From contig DYJD01000032.1 in the NCBI GenBank assembly GCA_020723325.1, forward strand, positions 1 through 64,000: a stretch of 64,000 bases of DNA, given 5' to 3'. The notes below the pieces were generated by a model. The model was not told the origin of the DNA. It did not search any database and saw only the letters and a program-made list of their open reading frames with translations. Below, piece by piece: positions 1 through 7,432 of this stretch. The first letter of the stretch is position 1; every line of letters begins with the position of its first letter. The position numbers and the translations under genes were made by a program. This DNA is from Desulfosudis oleivorans. GTDB lineage: Bacteria; Desulfobacterota; Desulfobacteria; Desulfobacterales; SURF-7.

Positions 1-90
1 AGGAGCAATGTGCATCATTTTTAATGGGTTGCGATGGGCCAGAATGTGGCAAGTATTCTTGCACTTTCGGGTTTTCATTTTCAGCCTTTC
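1..90. repeat. Dispersed repeat R1, copy 1 (IS-end-like)
   Basis: The stretch begins with the motif GCAATGTGCATCATTTTT followed by AATGGGTTGCG, and ends in TTTCATTTTCAGCC. The same order of motifs recurs near 684-775 and 28122-28328. Short internally repeated motifs of this kind are typical of insertion-sequence ends (IS21-like ends were considered), but no transposase is present, so the IS link is an inference. Confidence 0.55.
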
Positions 91-93
91 AAA

Positions 94-180
94 TTAGGTT
101 TTTCTAAATTTTTATGAAAGATCAGCAGAGAATTGATTTTTGTCGACTATTCGAGCCGACTCGATAATAATATACGTTAG
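94..180. repeat. Direct repeat R3, copy 1, ending at a GTTAG core
   Basis: About 85 bases match 941-1026 with scattered differences: a TTTTTCTA start, the stretch TTTTTGTCG, the palindromic TTCGAGCC(G/A)(A/G)CTCGATAA and an AT-rich run ending in GTTAG. Both copies end about 10-15 bases before a small ORF. The final GTTAGAG resembles an integron R' core (GTTRRRY), so the repeat may be the right half of an attC-like site; that reading is inferred. Confidence 0.55.
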
Positions 181-192
181 AGTGAAGAACTA

Positions 193-492
193 TTGACCAA
201 ACATTATATTTCAATAACTGTCGCATTGCTTTTAAATGCAATGTATTTTTATGAATGGCTTGGTCCGAAAGGTGGCGAAGGGTCATATGCTGGTCTTGGT
301 AATGCACTAGCAATGCTGGCAATTACAGTTATTTGCACCATTGTATCACTGATATATTTGTCCTACATGGTCATCAGGAAAATTAAACTTAAAGACAGCA
401 GAATATTGTACACATCATTGATGATTTATGGCTTCCCAGTCGTGTTAACAATTGTGATGGTTTTGTATAACACGACAAAGAATGGATATTAA
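193..492 (+). CDS. Small hypothetical membrane protein
   Basis: This 99-residue AT-rich ORF starts with TTG. Hydrophobic segments near residues 7-22, 38-60 and 75-92 suggest three membrane spans, with basic residues between spans two and three (RKIKLK). I recognise no family. It lies just downstream of repeat R3 and its GTTAG core, in the position expected for the ORF of an integron cassette. A matching downstream R'' box was not found, so its cassette would be incomplete. Confidence 0.5.
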   Translation: MTKHYISITVALLLNAMYFYEWLGPKGGEGSYAGLGNALAMLAITVICTIVSLIYLSYMVIRKIKLKDSRILYTSLMIYGFPVVLTIVMVLYNTTKNGY

Positions 493-683
493 AACTTCAA
501 TCTATCGGGATAGGGAGTGACCTCACGGCCTCCTCCCTCCCACACCACCAGGCATATGGATCGCGTATCCGGCGGTTCGGCTGGTTGAAACAGACCAAAG
601 GTAAAGGTCTGTCTGGTTTTGGGGAACGCAACGCTACCGGCATTGACAACAGAATCGCCGGACTGGTAAAAGTGCACAATGGC
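493..683. other. Intergenic stretch, no gene supported
   Basis: No convincing gene is seen. The part around 510-640 is GC-richer than its surroundings and contains opposed purine/pyrimidine runs (GGGAGTGACC against CCTCCTCCCT) that could fold. It resembles the tail of some decayed mobile element, but I cannot name it. Confidence 0.3.
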
Positions 684-775
684 AAAAGCAATGTGCATCA
701 TTTTTAATGGGTTGCAATAGGTCAGAACATGGCAAGCAGTGCTCACCTTAGCGGTGTTCATTTTCAGCCTTCCCA
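684..775. repeat. Dispersed repeat R1, copy 2
   Basis: This copy carries the GCAATGTGCATCATTTTT block, GGGTTGCAATAGG, GTGCTCACCTTAGCGG and a final TTTCATTTTCAGCC. The sequence just before it (GGACTGGTAAAAGTGCAC) also precedes the copy near 28.1 kb, so the full repeat unit probably begins near 640. It overlaps no gene. Confidence 0.6.
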
Positions 776-940
776 ATATCGGACCTGCTTCCTTCCAAAA
801 AATAATTATTTCTAAAAATTATCAAGCCGGCTCGATAAGCACATAATTATTGTGCAATCGAGCTGACCAGATTTTCTGATTTTTCATAATAGCTTGAAAA
901 AATATGCAATATTGTGTTAATGAATTTTATTGGGTTTTGT

Positions 941-1029
941 AGGATTTTTCTACGTTCTTATGGAAAATCGGCAGAAAGTTAATTTTTGTCGGCTATTCGA
1001 GCCGGCTCGATAATTATATATGTTAGCTC
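941..1029. repeat. Direct repeat R3, copy 2, with core box GTTAGCTC
   Basis: This is the second copy of the repeat at 94-180, including the perfect palindrome TCGAGCCGGCTCGA. It ends in GTTAGCTC at 1022-1029. The exact reverse complement, GAGCTAAC, lies at 1405-1412 over the stop codon of the next ORF. In integron cassettes the 5' end of a cassette is complementary to the R'' box of its own attC, and that is the pattern seen here. Confidence 0.6.
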
Positions 1030-1036
1030 TTAAGAA

Positions 1037-1411
1037 ATGTTGATATTTAATTCGACATATGGCGATCCGATGCTTCTTGATTCTGTTCAAGGATTGCGTG
1101 CATTGCATGATTGCTTTGATAGTTTTCTGGCCTCGTCATCCAGAATGGCATCGTTCCCGGCGATTACAGACAGTGATCCTGACCCTTATGATGAGCTTCT
1201 TTTGGGGCTTCGCGTCATAAAGGAAGAGGATGCTAATAATCTCTCGTTTTCAGATGATCGATGGCTTGTGTTATCTGCGTCAATAGATAAACTTGAGCAA
1301 TTTTGTAAGATGCTGCTCATAAAAACAGATGGGAATCACCACCATTGGTACTGTAGCCCCGTTTCTCTTATCATTGAAGCAGACAATTGGAGAGCTGGGT
1401 GTGAGAGCTAA
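1037..1411 (+). CDS. Hypothetical protein, possibly immunity-protein-like (cassette ORF)
   Basis: The protein has 124 residues and is soluble and acidic. A C-terminal run of histidines followed by beta-strand-like sequence (GNHHHWY, then SLIIEAD) recalls small toxin-immunity families of the Imm32 type; I hold this loosely. The gene begins 8 bases after the GTTAGCTC core at 1022, and its TAA stop is embedded in GAGCTAAC at 1405-1412. This is the compact arrangement of an integron gene cassette with one ORF and an attC site overlapping its end. Confidence 0.55.
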   Translation: MLIFNSTYGDPMLLDSVQGLRALHDCFDSFLASSSRMASFPAITDSDPDPYDELLLGLRVIKEEDANNLSFSDDRWLVLSASIDKLEQFCKMLLIKTDGNHHHWYCSPVSLIIEADNWRAGCES

Positions 1412-1528
1412 CATCACCATCCACGAGGATTCGCGGGAACGTGCGGCTTTCGATCTTTCCCAGTTTTTTGTTAAACGTGCCTTTTTTGAAGGCATCATTA
1501 CCCCGCTCATCTGTGATGGGGGTTAGAT
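1405..1528 (+). other. attC-like recombination site A
   Basis: The left box GAGCTAAC (1405-1412) is the exact complement of the cassette start at 1022-1029. The right box GTTAGAT (1522-1528) fits the integron consensus GTTRRRY. The flanking arms are imperfectly complementary: about 14 of 20 positions pair when the left arm is compared with the reverse complement of the right. A span of about 124 bases is within the known attC range. Confidence 0.55.
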
Positions 1529-1542
1529 GAACTGAGAAGAAT

Positions 1543-2469
1543 ATGCAGATCCTGAACCTATCGGCAGAACCAGAATGGAGACTACGCCAGTGGCTTCCGC
1601 ATGACCTTATCGCCGAGAAGATCGTGTTTCTCCCAGACGCATGTCCGGGAAAATCACCGCTTCCCACGGGCACGGCAGTTCTAACAAGACAACCGGACTG
1701 GCGGCGTTTTGCGGTCAGTGACTGTGGATGTGGGATGCGGCTTGTCCGTAGCGAACTGGCTCCTAACGAGCTTACCGAAGATATGTGGGACGGTATTGCG
1801 AACAGACTAAGAAACAACAAGGGATCTTTGGGCGATCTTGGAGGTGGAAATCACTTTCTGGATGCCCTCGCACCATACGAAGACAGTCGTTTGCATCTAC
1901 TTATTCACACAGGTTCCCGTCTGGAATCTGGTCTCGTTGATGCGTATGTGGACCACCCCACGAAATTCGACCGGGAGTTTTCTCGAGTTGTCTCTTGGGC
2001 GGAGGAGAACCGTGCGACAGTCCACGCCGCTGCAGAAACCGAGATGGGGCCTCTTGAACTGATTCTTGACTTGCCGCACAACACCTATGAGCTGTTACCG
2101 GAGGGAGGGGCGATTATTCGCAAGGGTGCTGTACACATGCGCCCCGGTGATCTCAATATCATCCCATCGCACATGGCCGGTGACGTCGCTTTGGCACGGG
2201 CTACCTCGCAAGTGGCGGACGCGCTCAATGCCCTGAGCCATGGAACAGGCCGTGCAATGTCCCGCGCAGACTGCAAGCCGCTTGCGGATTCCTACGATTT
2301 CGATGCACTGCGAAAGCGAGTCATGTTGCCATCGGGGATCGAGGACTCGTCGCTACGCACCGACGGGCCATTTGCCTATCGCGACTTGGATGCCTGCCTT
2401 GAACTACTAAGCGGCTTCGCGGAGGTCGTTGAACGGTTTGCAGTCGTCGCATATATGGGGCATCTATGA
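1543..2469 (+). CDS. rtcB: RtcB-family RNA ligase, short form
   Basis: RtcB ligases join RNA 2',3'-cyclic-phosphate or 3'-phosphate ends to 5'-OH ends using GTP and manganese. At 308 residues this protein is shorter than the usual 400-480. The active-site set is present: DCGCG (D60, C63), GGGNHF (N103, H104), HTGSR (H122), PHN (H179) and SHGTGR with H233 as the probable guanylylated histidine. The gene begins 14 bases after the integron-like core GTTAGAT and is GC-richer than its neighbours, so it looks like a cassette acquired from elsewhere. It could act in tRNA or rRNA repair after ribotoxin damage; that role is inferred. Confidence 0.85.
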   Translation: MQILNLSAEPEWRLRQWLPHDLIAEKIVFLPDACPGKSPLPTGTAVLTRQPDWRRFAVSDCGCGMRLVRSELAPNELTEDMWDGIANRLRNNKGSLGDLGGGNHFLDALAPYEDSRLHLLIHTGSRLESGLVDAYVDHPTKFDREFSRVVSWAEENRATVHAAAETEMGPLELILDLPHNTYELLPEGGAIIRKGAVHMRPGDLNIIPSHMAGDVALARATSQVADALNALSHGTGRAMSRADCKPLADSYDFDALRKRVMLPSGIEDSSLRTDGPFAYRDLDACLELLSGFAEVVERFAVVAYMGHL

Positions 2470-2484
2470 GAGAGACAGACAATT

Positions 2485-2512
2485 ATCTAATCAATAGTTC
2501 AACCAATCGTTC
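2485..2512 (+). other. Partial attC-like left half (site B)
   Basis: ATCTAATC followed by AATAGTTCAACC resembles the R''/L'' half of classical attC sites (CTAAC, then a GTTCAAGCC-type stretch). It pairs with the TTAGAT start of the rtcB unit over six bases. No convincing right half follows, so the site looks truncated. Confidence 0.3.
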
Positions 2513-2633
2513 GAGCAGAAAATGGCATTTCTTTTTTGGGAAGAGAATTGAATGCGACAAATTTTTGATTTTAACGGAATCGGTGTTAATGCCCTTTTCA
2601 GCTCAACTCAATGGTTATGCATTGAAAAAAAAG

Positions 2634-2849
2634 ATGAGACAATACGCTCTAATTGAACTTACTGAAGATTTTAGAAATGCCATGAAGGATGATAAAGATC
2701 ATCCAATTATGAAGGAAAAGGCATTTATTTACTTTGGAGAAATTCCAAATATGCCCGGCCATTGTGTCGTAGCGGGCCATCAAAGTGGAAGAATATTTTC
2801 TGGATACCATCTTGATGATTTCAAAGAAATTGAAGAAGAAGGCTATTAA
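2634..2849 (+). CDS. Small hypothetical protein
   Basis: The reading frame stays open back to 2466, overlapping the rtcB stop, but the first 40 or so codons look non-coding and include the attC-like remnant. The likely product starts at one of the methionines at 2589 or 2634 and has roughly 71-86 residues. It is charged at both ends, with a central hydrophobic and glycine-rich part (YFGEIPNMPGHCVVAG) and an acidic tail. I recognise no family. Confidence 0.4.
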   Translation: MRQYALIELTEDFRNAMKDDKDHPIMKEKAFIYFGEIPNMPGHCVVAGHQSGRIFSGYHLDDFKEIEEEGY

Positions 2850-2883
2850 AGTACATAAAAACAGATAATTAAGCATAGCCACA

Positions 2884-2924
2884 GGCTGCATCGGACCCCG
2901 CAAACAGCGCTGGTCCGATGAGCC
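2884..2924. other. Imperfect hairpin with one extrahelical base (attC-like)
   Basis: The arms GGCTGCATCGGACC and GGTCCGATGAGCC pair fully except for one unpaired G in the left arm, around a 14-base loop. An extrahelical base in the left arm is a hallmark of folded attC sites, and the hairpin sits between two small ORFs. No GTTRRRY core flanks it, so it may be a worn site. It has no T-tract, so it is unlikely to be a terminator. Confidence 0.35.
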
Positions 2925-2945
2925 TGAACGAACGGTCACAATAAA

Positions 2946-3287
2946 ATGAGAACAATATCTTCAACTATTTTTATAATATCACTTATTTCTTTTGTCAGTT
3001 CGATCTATGCGGAAACGAATTTGTTACCATCTCGTGATCCAGAGCAGGTGATGGCGTATTTGCTAAAATTTAATGAAGACAAAAAATTTGACGACATTGA
3101 ATTGATTCTCGGGCAACCGGACAGTGATGTCGGTAGCGGTATTTACGTATTGAAATTTGAATTGGAAGATGGGACCCTGATCACGGTTGGGACACCAGAC
3201 AAAAAGGAAGTGTTGTATATCCATCGATCAGGGCCGGGTATAAAAGAATTAATACAAATATATAACAAGACCGAACCACGGCATTAA
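2946..3287 (+). CDS. Hypothetical exported protein
   Basis: The protein has 113 residues. Residues 1-22 form a signal peptide ending in SIYA-ET. The mature part has a phrase of the SmpA/OmlA-like type (DDIELILGQPDSDVGSGIY), suggesting a small periplasmic fold of that class, but similarity is weak. The gene lies between two attC-like hairpins and is probably a cassette ORF. Confidence 0.5.
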   Translation: MRTISSTIFIISLISFVSSIYAETNLLPSRDPEQVMAYLLKFNEDKKFDDIELILGQPDSDVGSGIYVLKFELEDGTLITVGTPDKKEVLYIHRSGPGIKELIQIYNKTEPRH

Positions 3288-3332
3288 GTGCGACGGCAAA
3301 AAGCCGCCGCGCCTTATGCCGAATGTTGTGCC
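3271..3332 (+). other. attC-like recombination site C
   Basis: A compact site of about 60 bases. The left arm reads CGAACCACGGCATTAAG, the centre CGACGGC-AAAAA-GCCGCCG, and the right arm CTTATGCCGAATG followed by the core GTTGTGCC (3325-3332). The two halves fold into a long hairpin with 15 of 19 inner pairs. The core is followed 8 bases later by the ATG of the next ORF, as in integron cassettes. Confidence 0.55.
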
Positions 3333-3339
3333 TCAAAAT

Positions 3340-3807
3340 ATGAAACCTAAGATCAAAATATTTCATTACGATTCTATTCGTGACGTTTTCACGGTAACCT
3401 CGGACTACAAGGGCATTGCTGAGAATCTTGGTTTGTCTGAGTGGAATCCTGTTGTCTGGATTGGTCGTTTATTCTTAATGGACAATGATTTTGGTGAACA
3501 TTGGTTTGATAATTGGGATTTACGAGAAGCTCGTGGTCCCGGATTCGAAGATGCGCTCATCATTGATCCTGATAGGTTTAAAGACGAAAAAGATGGCCCC
3601 TGTCATACAGACGAATTTCGAAAGCGATTTTGGACTGATGTTCTTTCATCACTTGAGCTGAGTCTTGAACTCCTTTTTGACCAAGCTCGTGAATTTCAGA
3701 AAGAGATTCAAAACCTTCTCAAAGAATTTCCAGATGATATGGATTACAAATCAGATCTGATTATAGATCTTGAGGAGCGTATTAAGAGTATCCTGAAAGG
3801 CTATTGA
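3340..3807 (+). CDS. Hypothetical protein (cassette ORF 1)
   Basis: The protein has 155 residues when started at the ATG shortly after the cassette core; an in-frame ATG at 3316 lies inside the recombination site and is less likely. The product is acidic and soluble, rich in tryptophan and aspartate in its first half (WNPVVWIGRLF, EHWFDNWD), with a helical, coiled-coil-like C-terminal third. I recognise no family. It overlaps the next gene by four bases (ATGA), so the two are probably translated together. Confidence 0.5.
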   Translation: MKPKIKIFHYDSIRDVFTVTSDYKGIAENLGLSEWNPVVWIGRLFLMDNDFGEHWFDNWDLREARGPGFEDALIIDPDRFKDEKDGPCHTDEFRKRFWTDVLSSLELSLELLFDQAREFQKEIQNLLKEFPDDMDYKSDLIIDLEERIKSILKGY

Positions 3808-4118
3808 TGCATGGATGTCCAAATATAATTGGTGGAGCAAAGGTTATTCTTTATACCAGTATAGACGGGCGTCACCACTTCACTAGAAATTGTAAGCAGG
3901 TAGTTGCTGGCAGATTAACGGGGCCAATGGCGGCATTGGCGATTTGTCAATACGATGGGGATAATGCCTATTACCTTTTCGGCTGTGACAAGGATTGGAA
4001 TTCAATCACAGACAGTTGGCATCAAGATATTGAAGAGGCAATCGATCAAGCCGAGTTTGAATACGAAGGAAGTCGGCAAACATGGATTGAAAAAGGCACA
4101 ACAAATCACTTCAGGTAA
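3804..4118 (+). CDS. Hypothetical protein of the short 'YLFGCDKDWN' type (cassette ORF 2)
   Basis: The protein has 104 residues. The core (YYLFGCDKDWN, then a tryptophan/histidine motif and AEFEYEGS) resembles a widespread family of small cytosolic proteins often seen next to toxins or in cassette arrays; I know no function for it. Its start overlaps the stop of the upstream ORF. Its 3' end runs into the GGCACAAC box of attC-like site D, as cassette ORFs commonly do. Confidence 0.55.
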   Translation: MMHGCPNIIGGAKVILYTSIDGRHHFTRNCKQVVAGRLTGPMAALAICQYDGDNAYYLFGCDKDWNSITDSWHQDIEEAIDQAEFEYEGSRQTWIEKGTTNHFR

Positions 4119-4222
4119 CAGCCAGGGCCGAGCCGCTTTGGTAATTTGTCGTAAAATAGAAAATTTATTTACATTAAAAAAGTCAGTGGAAGCCCTGGCT
4201 GTCCTTGACTGAATCGTTCAAT
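4095..4222 (+). other. attC-like recombination site D
   Basis: The left box GGCACAAC (4095-4102) is the exact complement of GTTGTGCC at 3325-3332, which marks the start of this cassette. The inner arms ACAGCCAGGGC and GCCCTGGCTGT are perfectly complementary (11 bases). Outer stretches pair partly, and a degenerate right core GTTCAAT lies at 4216-4222. The span of about 128 bases is at the long end for attC. Confidence 0.55.
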
Positions 4223-4340
4223 GTGCCGGGATACCAGAAATTCGGGTCAATAACCAAGTGCAACACTACGGCTATCATTCTGCCCTATCAACCCGCAGTC
4301 AAAAAGTGCATAATGCCATTTTCATTCTGCACTTTTTATT
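4219..4340. repeat. Dispersed repeat R2, copy 1, with terminator-like hairpin
   Basis: This stretch matches 31241-31350: CAATGT, a CGGGATACC block, GGCTATC, CTGCCCTATCAACCC and AAAAAGTGCA. In this copy AAAAAGTGCA (4301-4310) pairs perfectly with TGCACTTTTT (4328-4337), giving an A-stem-T hairpin that could end transcription in either direction. It contains no gene. Confidence 0.55.
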
Positions 4341-4601
4341 TTATCTTCGAGACCGTGATTTTGTCCCACAAATGGTGTTCCAGTGCCAGTTGACTTTTTC
4401 TCTATCCGAGTATTGAACCAAAGCCTAAGTCGAAAAACCCCATCGACATGAGGAAGACAGGGGCACTATCTTATTGACGTTGATAAGCTAAAATGGCAAT
4501 TCATGGAGAATAACATTATTTGCATGTATCATTTATCCGTTGTTTATCACCCAGCCGGAAACACAACACAGATATTGGAAATAAGCGAGAGGAATCAATA
4601 A
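4341..4601. other. Intergenic stretch, nothing recognised
   Basis: This AT-rich sequence lies between repeat R2 and the lipoprotein gene. No ORF with coding character, no clear promoter and no repeat shared with the rest of the window was seen. Confidence 0.4.
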
Positions 4602-4862
4602 TTGAAAAGATTACAAAAGATGATCGTGACACTGTTTTTGTTATCTGCTGCTCTTTTTGGCTGCAGCAAACTGAATCAGGAAAATTACAATAAAATCAAA
4701 GTCGGCATGGATTATCAGGAAGTCATTTCGATCATTGGCAATCCAGACACGTGCGATGCCGGCATGGGAATGAAAAAATGCGTATGGGGTGATGAAAGCA
4801 AGAATGTTACCATACAGTTCGTGGTCGAAAAAGTTGTTTTTTCGAGCATGAAAGGGCTTTGA
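4602..4862 (+). CDS. Small SmpA/BamE-like lipoprotein
   Basis: The protein has 86 residues and starts with TTG, preceded by a GAGAGG ribosome-binding site. A signal peptide with lipobox (LFGC, Cys21) predicts a lipid-anchored envelope protein. The rest follows the DUF3862/SmpA-like pattern: NYNKIKVGMDYQEV, then IIGNPDTC, KKCVWGDE and a final beta strand. Such proteins are small alpha/beta domains related to BamE; a role in outer-membrane biogenesis cannot be assumed. It stands alone. Confidence 0.7.
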   Translation: MKRLQKMIVTLFLLSAALFGCSKLNQENYNKIKVGMDYQEVISIIGNPDTCDAGMGMKKCVWGDESKNVTIQFVVEKVVFSSMKGL

Positions 4863-5072
4863 AAACTTCTAAAGACAGGATCGGCACAGCATCATCTATG
4901 CATCCATGTCTAGAGTAAAGAATGCCAAGCGCTGTTCCCATATCCGTTTCCCGGCGCTTCAACCATATGGATTTCCAGCACTGCTGCAAAATGTTTAAGT
5001 TAACAGCATTGGCTCCGGCAGCGCTTTCCCAATTAATATTAAGCTATTTTAGGCTTCCTTTTTCCTCAAAAC

Positions 5073-5101
5073 TTGACATATTTACCATTCGGCGGTAAAT
5101 A
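5073..5101 (+). promoter_or_regulatory. Promoter with overlapping perfect palindrome
   Basis: TTGACA (5073-5078) can serve as a -35 box. Directly behind it lies the perfect inverted repeat TATTTACC (5079-5086) / GGTAAATA (5094-5101) with a 7-base spacer, covering the -35 to -10 interval. It ends 8 bases before the ATG of the ATPase gene. Its position suits a repressor site, possibly autoregulatory. A second DUF4143 gene, near 32.6 kb, is preceded by a different perfect palindrome. Confidence 0.5.
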
Positions 5102-5108
5102 TTCAGCC

Positions 5109-6347
5109 ATGTATGGGCGAAATATCACCAAAAAGATCTTAGAGGCACTGGCAGACACACCCGTTATATTCTTGCGAGGCGCAAGGCAGGCCGGGAAAAG
5201 TACACTTGTAAAGAGCATCGCTGATGGTGGCCATCCAGCACGCTATGTGACCCTCGACAATGCCGCTGTTCTTTCGGCCGCAAGCGCCGATCCCTCCGGC
5301 TTCATTGCCGGCCTCGAAAAACCGGTGATTATCGATGAGGTTCAGCGGGTCCCGGAGCTCCTGCTGGCTATTAAAGAGGATGTGGACAATCATCGGACAG
5401 CCGGACGATACCTGCTGACAGGATCAGCCGATATCTTCACCCTGCCGCGGATTGCCGATGCCTTGGCAGGAAGAATGGAGGTGCTGACCCTATGGCCATT
5501 ATCCATCGCAGAAATAAATGGACATGATGCAAACCTCGTTGATCGTCTGTTCAGCCAAAACTTTCCGTATGGTTTTAAACCGGCCTCCGCATTTGATTTG
5601 ATAACGCATCTAATCGCCGGGGGCTTTCCTGAGCCGTATCAGCGACCGGCCCATCGACGAACCACATGGTTCGATTCTTATATCACAACGATTCTGGACC
5701 GGGATATTCGCGATTTGGCTCAGATTCAGGACCTGGCAACTGTCCCGCGGTTGCTCCAACTGCTGTCCTGGCGGACGGCCACATTGCACAACCAATCTGA
5801 AATATCGCGAAGTAGCGGCATCCCCAACAGCACGCTATCGCGCTATATGGCGCTTTTAAAAGCGATATTTATGGTACAAGAGCTGCCGGCCTGGGCTGTC
5901 AATTTAGGCAAACGTCTGGTGAAGTCGCCAAAGTTGTTTATGGTAGACACCGGCCTTGCCTGCCAATTGCTGGGCATTGATGCCGACGCCTTAAAGCAGG
6001 GCGGGGAAATTGCAGGAAAGGTGTTTGAGAATTTCATTCTTCTGGAGCTGTTAAAACATGCATCTTGGGCCGACAAACCGGCTCGTCTTTATCATTTCCG
6101 CTCGCAAACCGGCCAGGAAGTGGATGTCGTGCTTGAAGGCCGTGGCGGAGACATCGTCGGCATCGAGATTAAACGTTCGGCTACTCTATCAAAGCAAGAT
6201 TTTTCAGGGCTTAAAATTCTGCGAGATCATCTCAAGGATAAATTCGTGCGGGGTGTTCTCATATATATCGGGAATGAAATTGTGCCGTTTGCTGAAAATT
6301 TGCATGCAGTGCCGGTCCAATACATCTGTGGTGGAAGCAGCGAATAA
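5109..6347 (+). CDS. DUF4143 / AAA_14 family ATPase
   Basis: The protein has 412 residues from the ATG; an upstream in-frame TTG falls on the -35 box and is rejected. The P-loop GARQAGKS is at residues 24-31 and Walker B (VIIDEVQR) at about 73-80. The C-terminal DUF4143 half contains a winged-helix-like segment followed by a PD-(D/E)xK-type signature (QEVDVVLEG, then VGIEIKRSA). The family is common in bacteria and archaea, is often found among accessory genes, and has no settled function. The gene stands alone behind its own palindromic site. Confidence 0.85.
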   Translation: MYGRNITKKILEALADTPVIFLRGARQAGKSTLVKSIADGGHPARYVTLDNAAVLSAASADPSGFIAGLEKPVIIDEVQRVPELLLAIKEDVDNHRTAGRYLLTGSADIFTLPRIADALAGRMEVLTLWPLSIAEINGHDANLVDRLFSQNFPYGFKPASAFDLITHLIAGGFPEPYQRPAHRRTTWFDSYITTILDRDIRDLAQIQDLATVPRLLQLLSWRTATLHNQSEISRSSGIPNSTLSRYMALLKAIFMVQELPAWAVNLGKRLVKSPKLFMVDTGLACQLLGIDADALKQGGEIAGKVFENFILLELLKHASWADKPARLYHFRSQTGQEVDVVLEGRGGDIVGIEIKRSATLSKQDFSGLKILRDHLKDKFVRGVLIYIGNEIVPFAENLHAVPVQYICGGSSE

Positions 6348-6468
6348 ATCCAAACTGGCGAGGTCGGCAAATATAAGACAACTAGCAAAACCACTCCGGC
6401 CGTTTAAGACCGAGAAGGCAATTGACAGTGCATGAAGATTGCATTACATTTTTTCCTGGAGGTGGATT

Positions 6469-6744
6469 ATGACAGAAACAGCAACGACGACCCTGCAGGT
6501 TCGGTTAGACCCCAGAAGCAAACATATCGTAGCACAAGCGGCAAAGTTACGGCATGTAGGCTTGTCCGATTATGTCCGTTTGGTGTTGGTCCCTACAGCA
6601 AATCGGGAGGTTGAACAGGCCAAAAGTCAGGTGCTCCAGATGACTGCCGATGAACAGGAAAGATTCTGGTTGGCGCTTCAGGCCACGGCAAAACCAACAA
6701 AAGCCCAGCAAAGGCTCGGGAAAATCATGCAAGGAGATCCGTGA
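6469..6744 (+). CDS. DUF1778-family (TacA/AtaR-like) antitoxin
   Basis: The protein has 91 residues from the ATG at 6469, which follows a good GGAGG site; an in-frame ATG at 6439 is less well placed. An N-terminal ribbon-helix-helix (TTLQVRLDP, then a helix and LSDYVRLVL) would bind operator DNA. The C-terminal helix would wrap the partner toxin. DUF1778 antitoxins neutralise GNAT toxins and repress their own operon. The stop overlaps the toxin start. Confidence 0.85.
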   Translation: MTETATTTLQVRLDPRSKHIVAQAAKLRHVGLSDYVRLVLVPTANREVEQAKSQVLQMTADEQERFWLALQATAKPTKAQQRLGKIMQGDP

Positions 6745-7262
6745 TGCCGGTTCAGTGGCCCCAAGGTTTTTCCATCCAACAACTGGAAAAATCACACAAG
6801 CGCGCTGCGTTTTGCAGCGGCGCTGATGGGGTCGATGAATGGCTGAAAAAATATGCGCGTCAGGCCCAGGACAAACGATTATCCGTTACCAGGATATTAA
6901 TTAAAGAGCCTGATATCATTGTCGGTTATTATACACTGGCCATGGGACAAGTGAATTTTGATGAACTCCCCCCGGAAATAGCTCGCAAGCTACCGGGCAC
7001 AATGATGCCCATCATTACTTTAGCCTGGTTGGGGGTGGATCAACGCTTTCAGGGGAGAGGTTTTGGCGAGCGCTTACTGGCGCAAGCGCTTGCTGACTGC
7101 CACCACACCGGACATATCATGCCATTCGTGGCGGTATTGTTGGATTGTGTAACCTTGAATGCAAAGAAATTTTACCAACGTTATGATTTTAAAGAGCTTC
7201 CTGGCCACCCGATGAAATTGATGTTGCCATGGAAACTATTGGATGAAATGATGGGCGCATGA
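6744..7262 (+). CDS. GNAT-family toxin (TacT/AtaT-like acetyltransferase)
   Basis: The protein has 172 residues from the ATG at 6744, which overlaps the antitoxin stop (TGATG); an AAGGAGA site lies upstream. The acetyl-CoA signature QRFQGRGFGERLL is in the middle, followed by typical late GNAT elements (NAKKFYQRYDF). Relatives acetylate the amino group of aminoacyl-tRNAs and block translation. With the DUF1778 gene it forms a complete type II toxin-antitoxin pair. Confidence 0.87.
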   Translation: MPVQWPQGFSIQQLEKSHKRAAFCSGADGVDEWLKKYARQAQDKRLSVTRILIKEPDIIVGYYTLAMGQVNFDELPPEIARKLPGTMMPIITLAWLGVDQRFQGRGFGERLLAQALADCHHTGHIMPFVAVLLDCVTLNAKKFYQRYDFKELPGHPMKLMLPWKLLDEMMGA

Positions 7263-7432
7263 TCGAAATATTATTTGCCCAATTTACGGAGCCAAAACGT
7301 GCCAAAACATCCAAAATCGACCAAAATATGAAATTCAAATAACCAATAAAATCAAAACAATGTACAATTCAGGGAAGTTGGAAAACCCTGCGGATGTACC
7401 TGAAAATCCTCGTGTCGGCAGGACTCCAATCT

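Noticed and set aside
489-776. Minus-strand frame covering repeat R1
   Set aside because: It consists largely of repeat sequence and has no coding signature.
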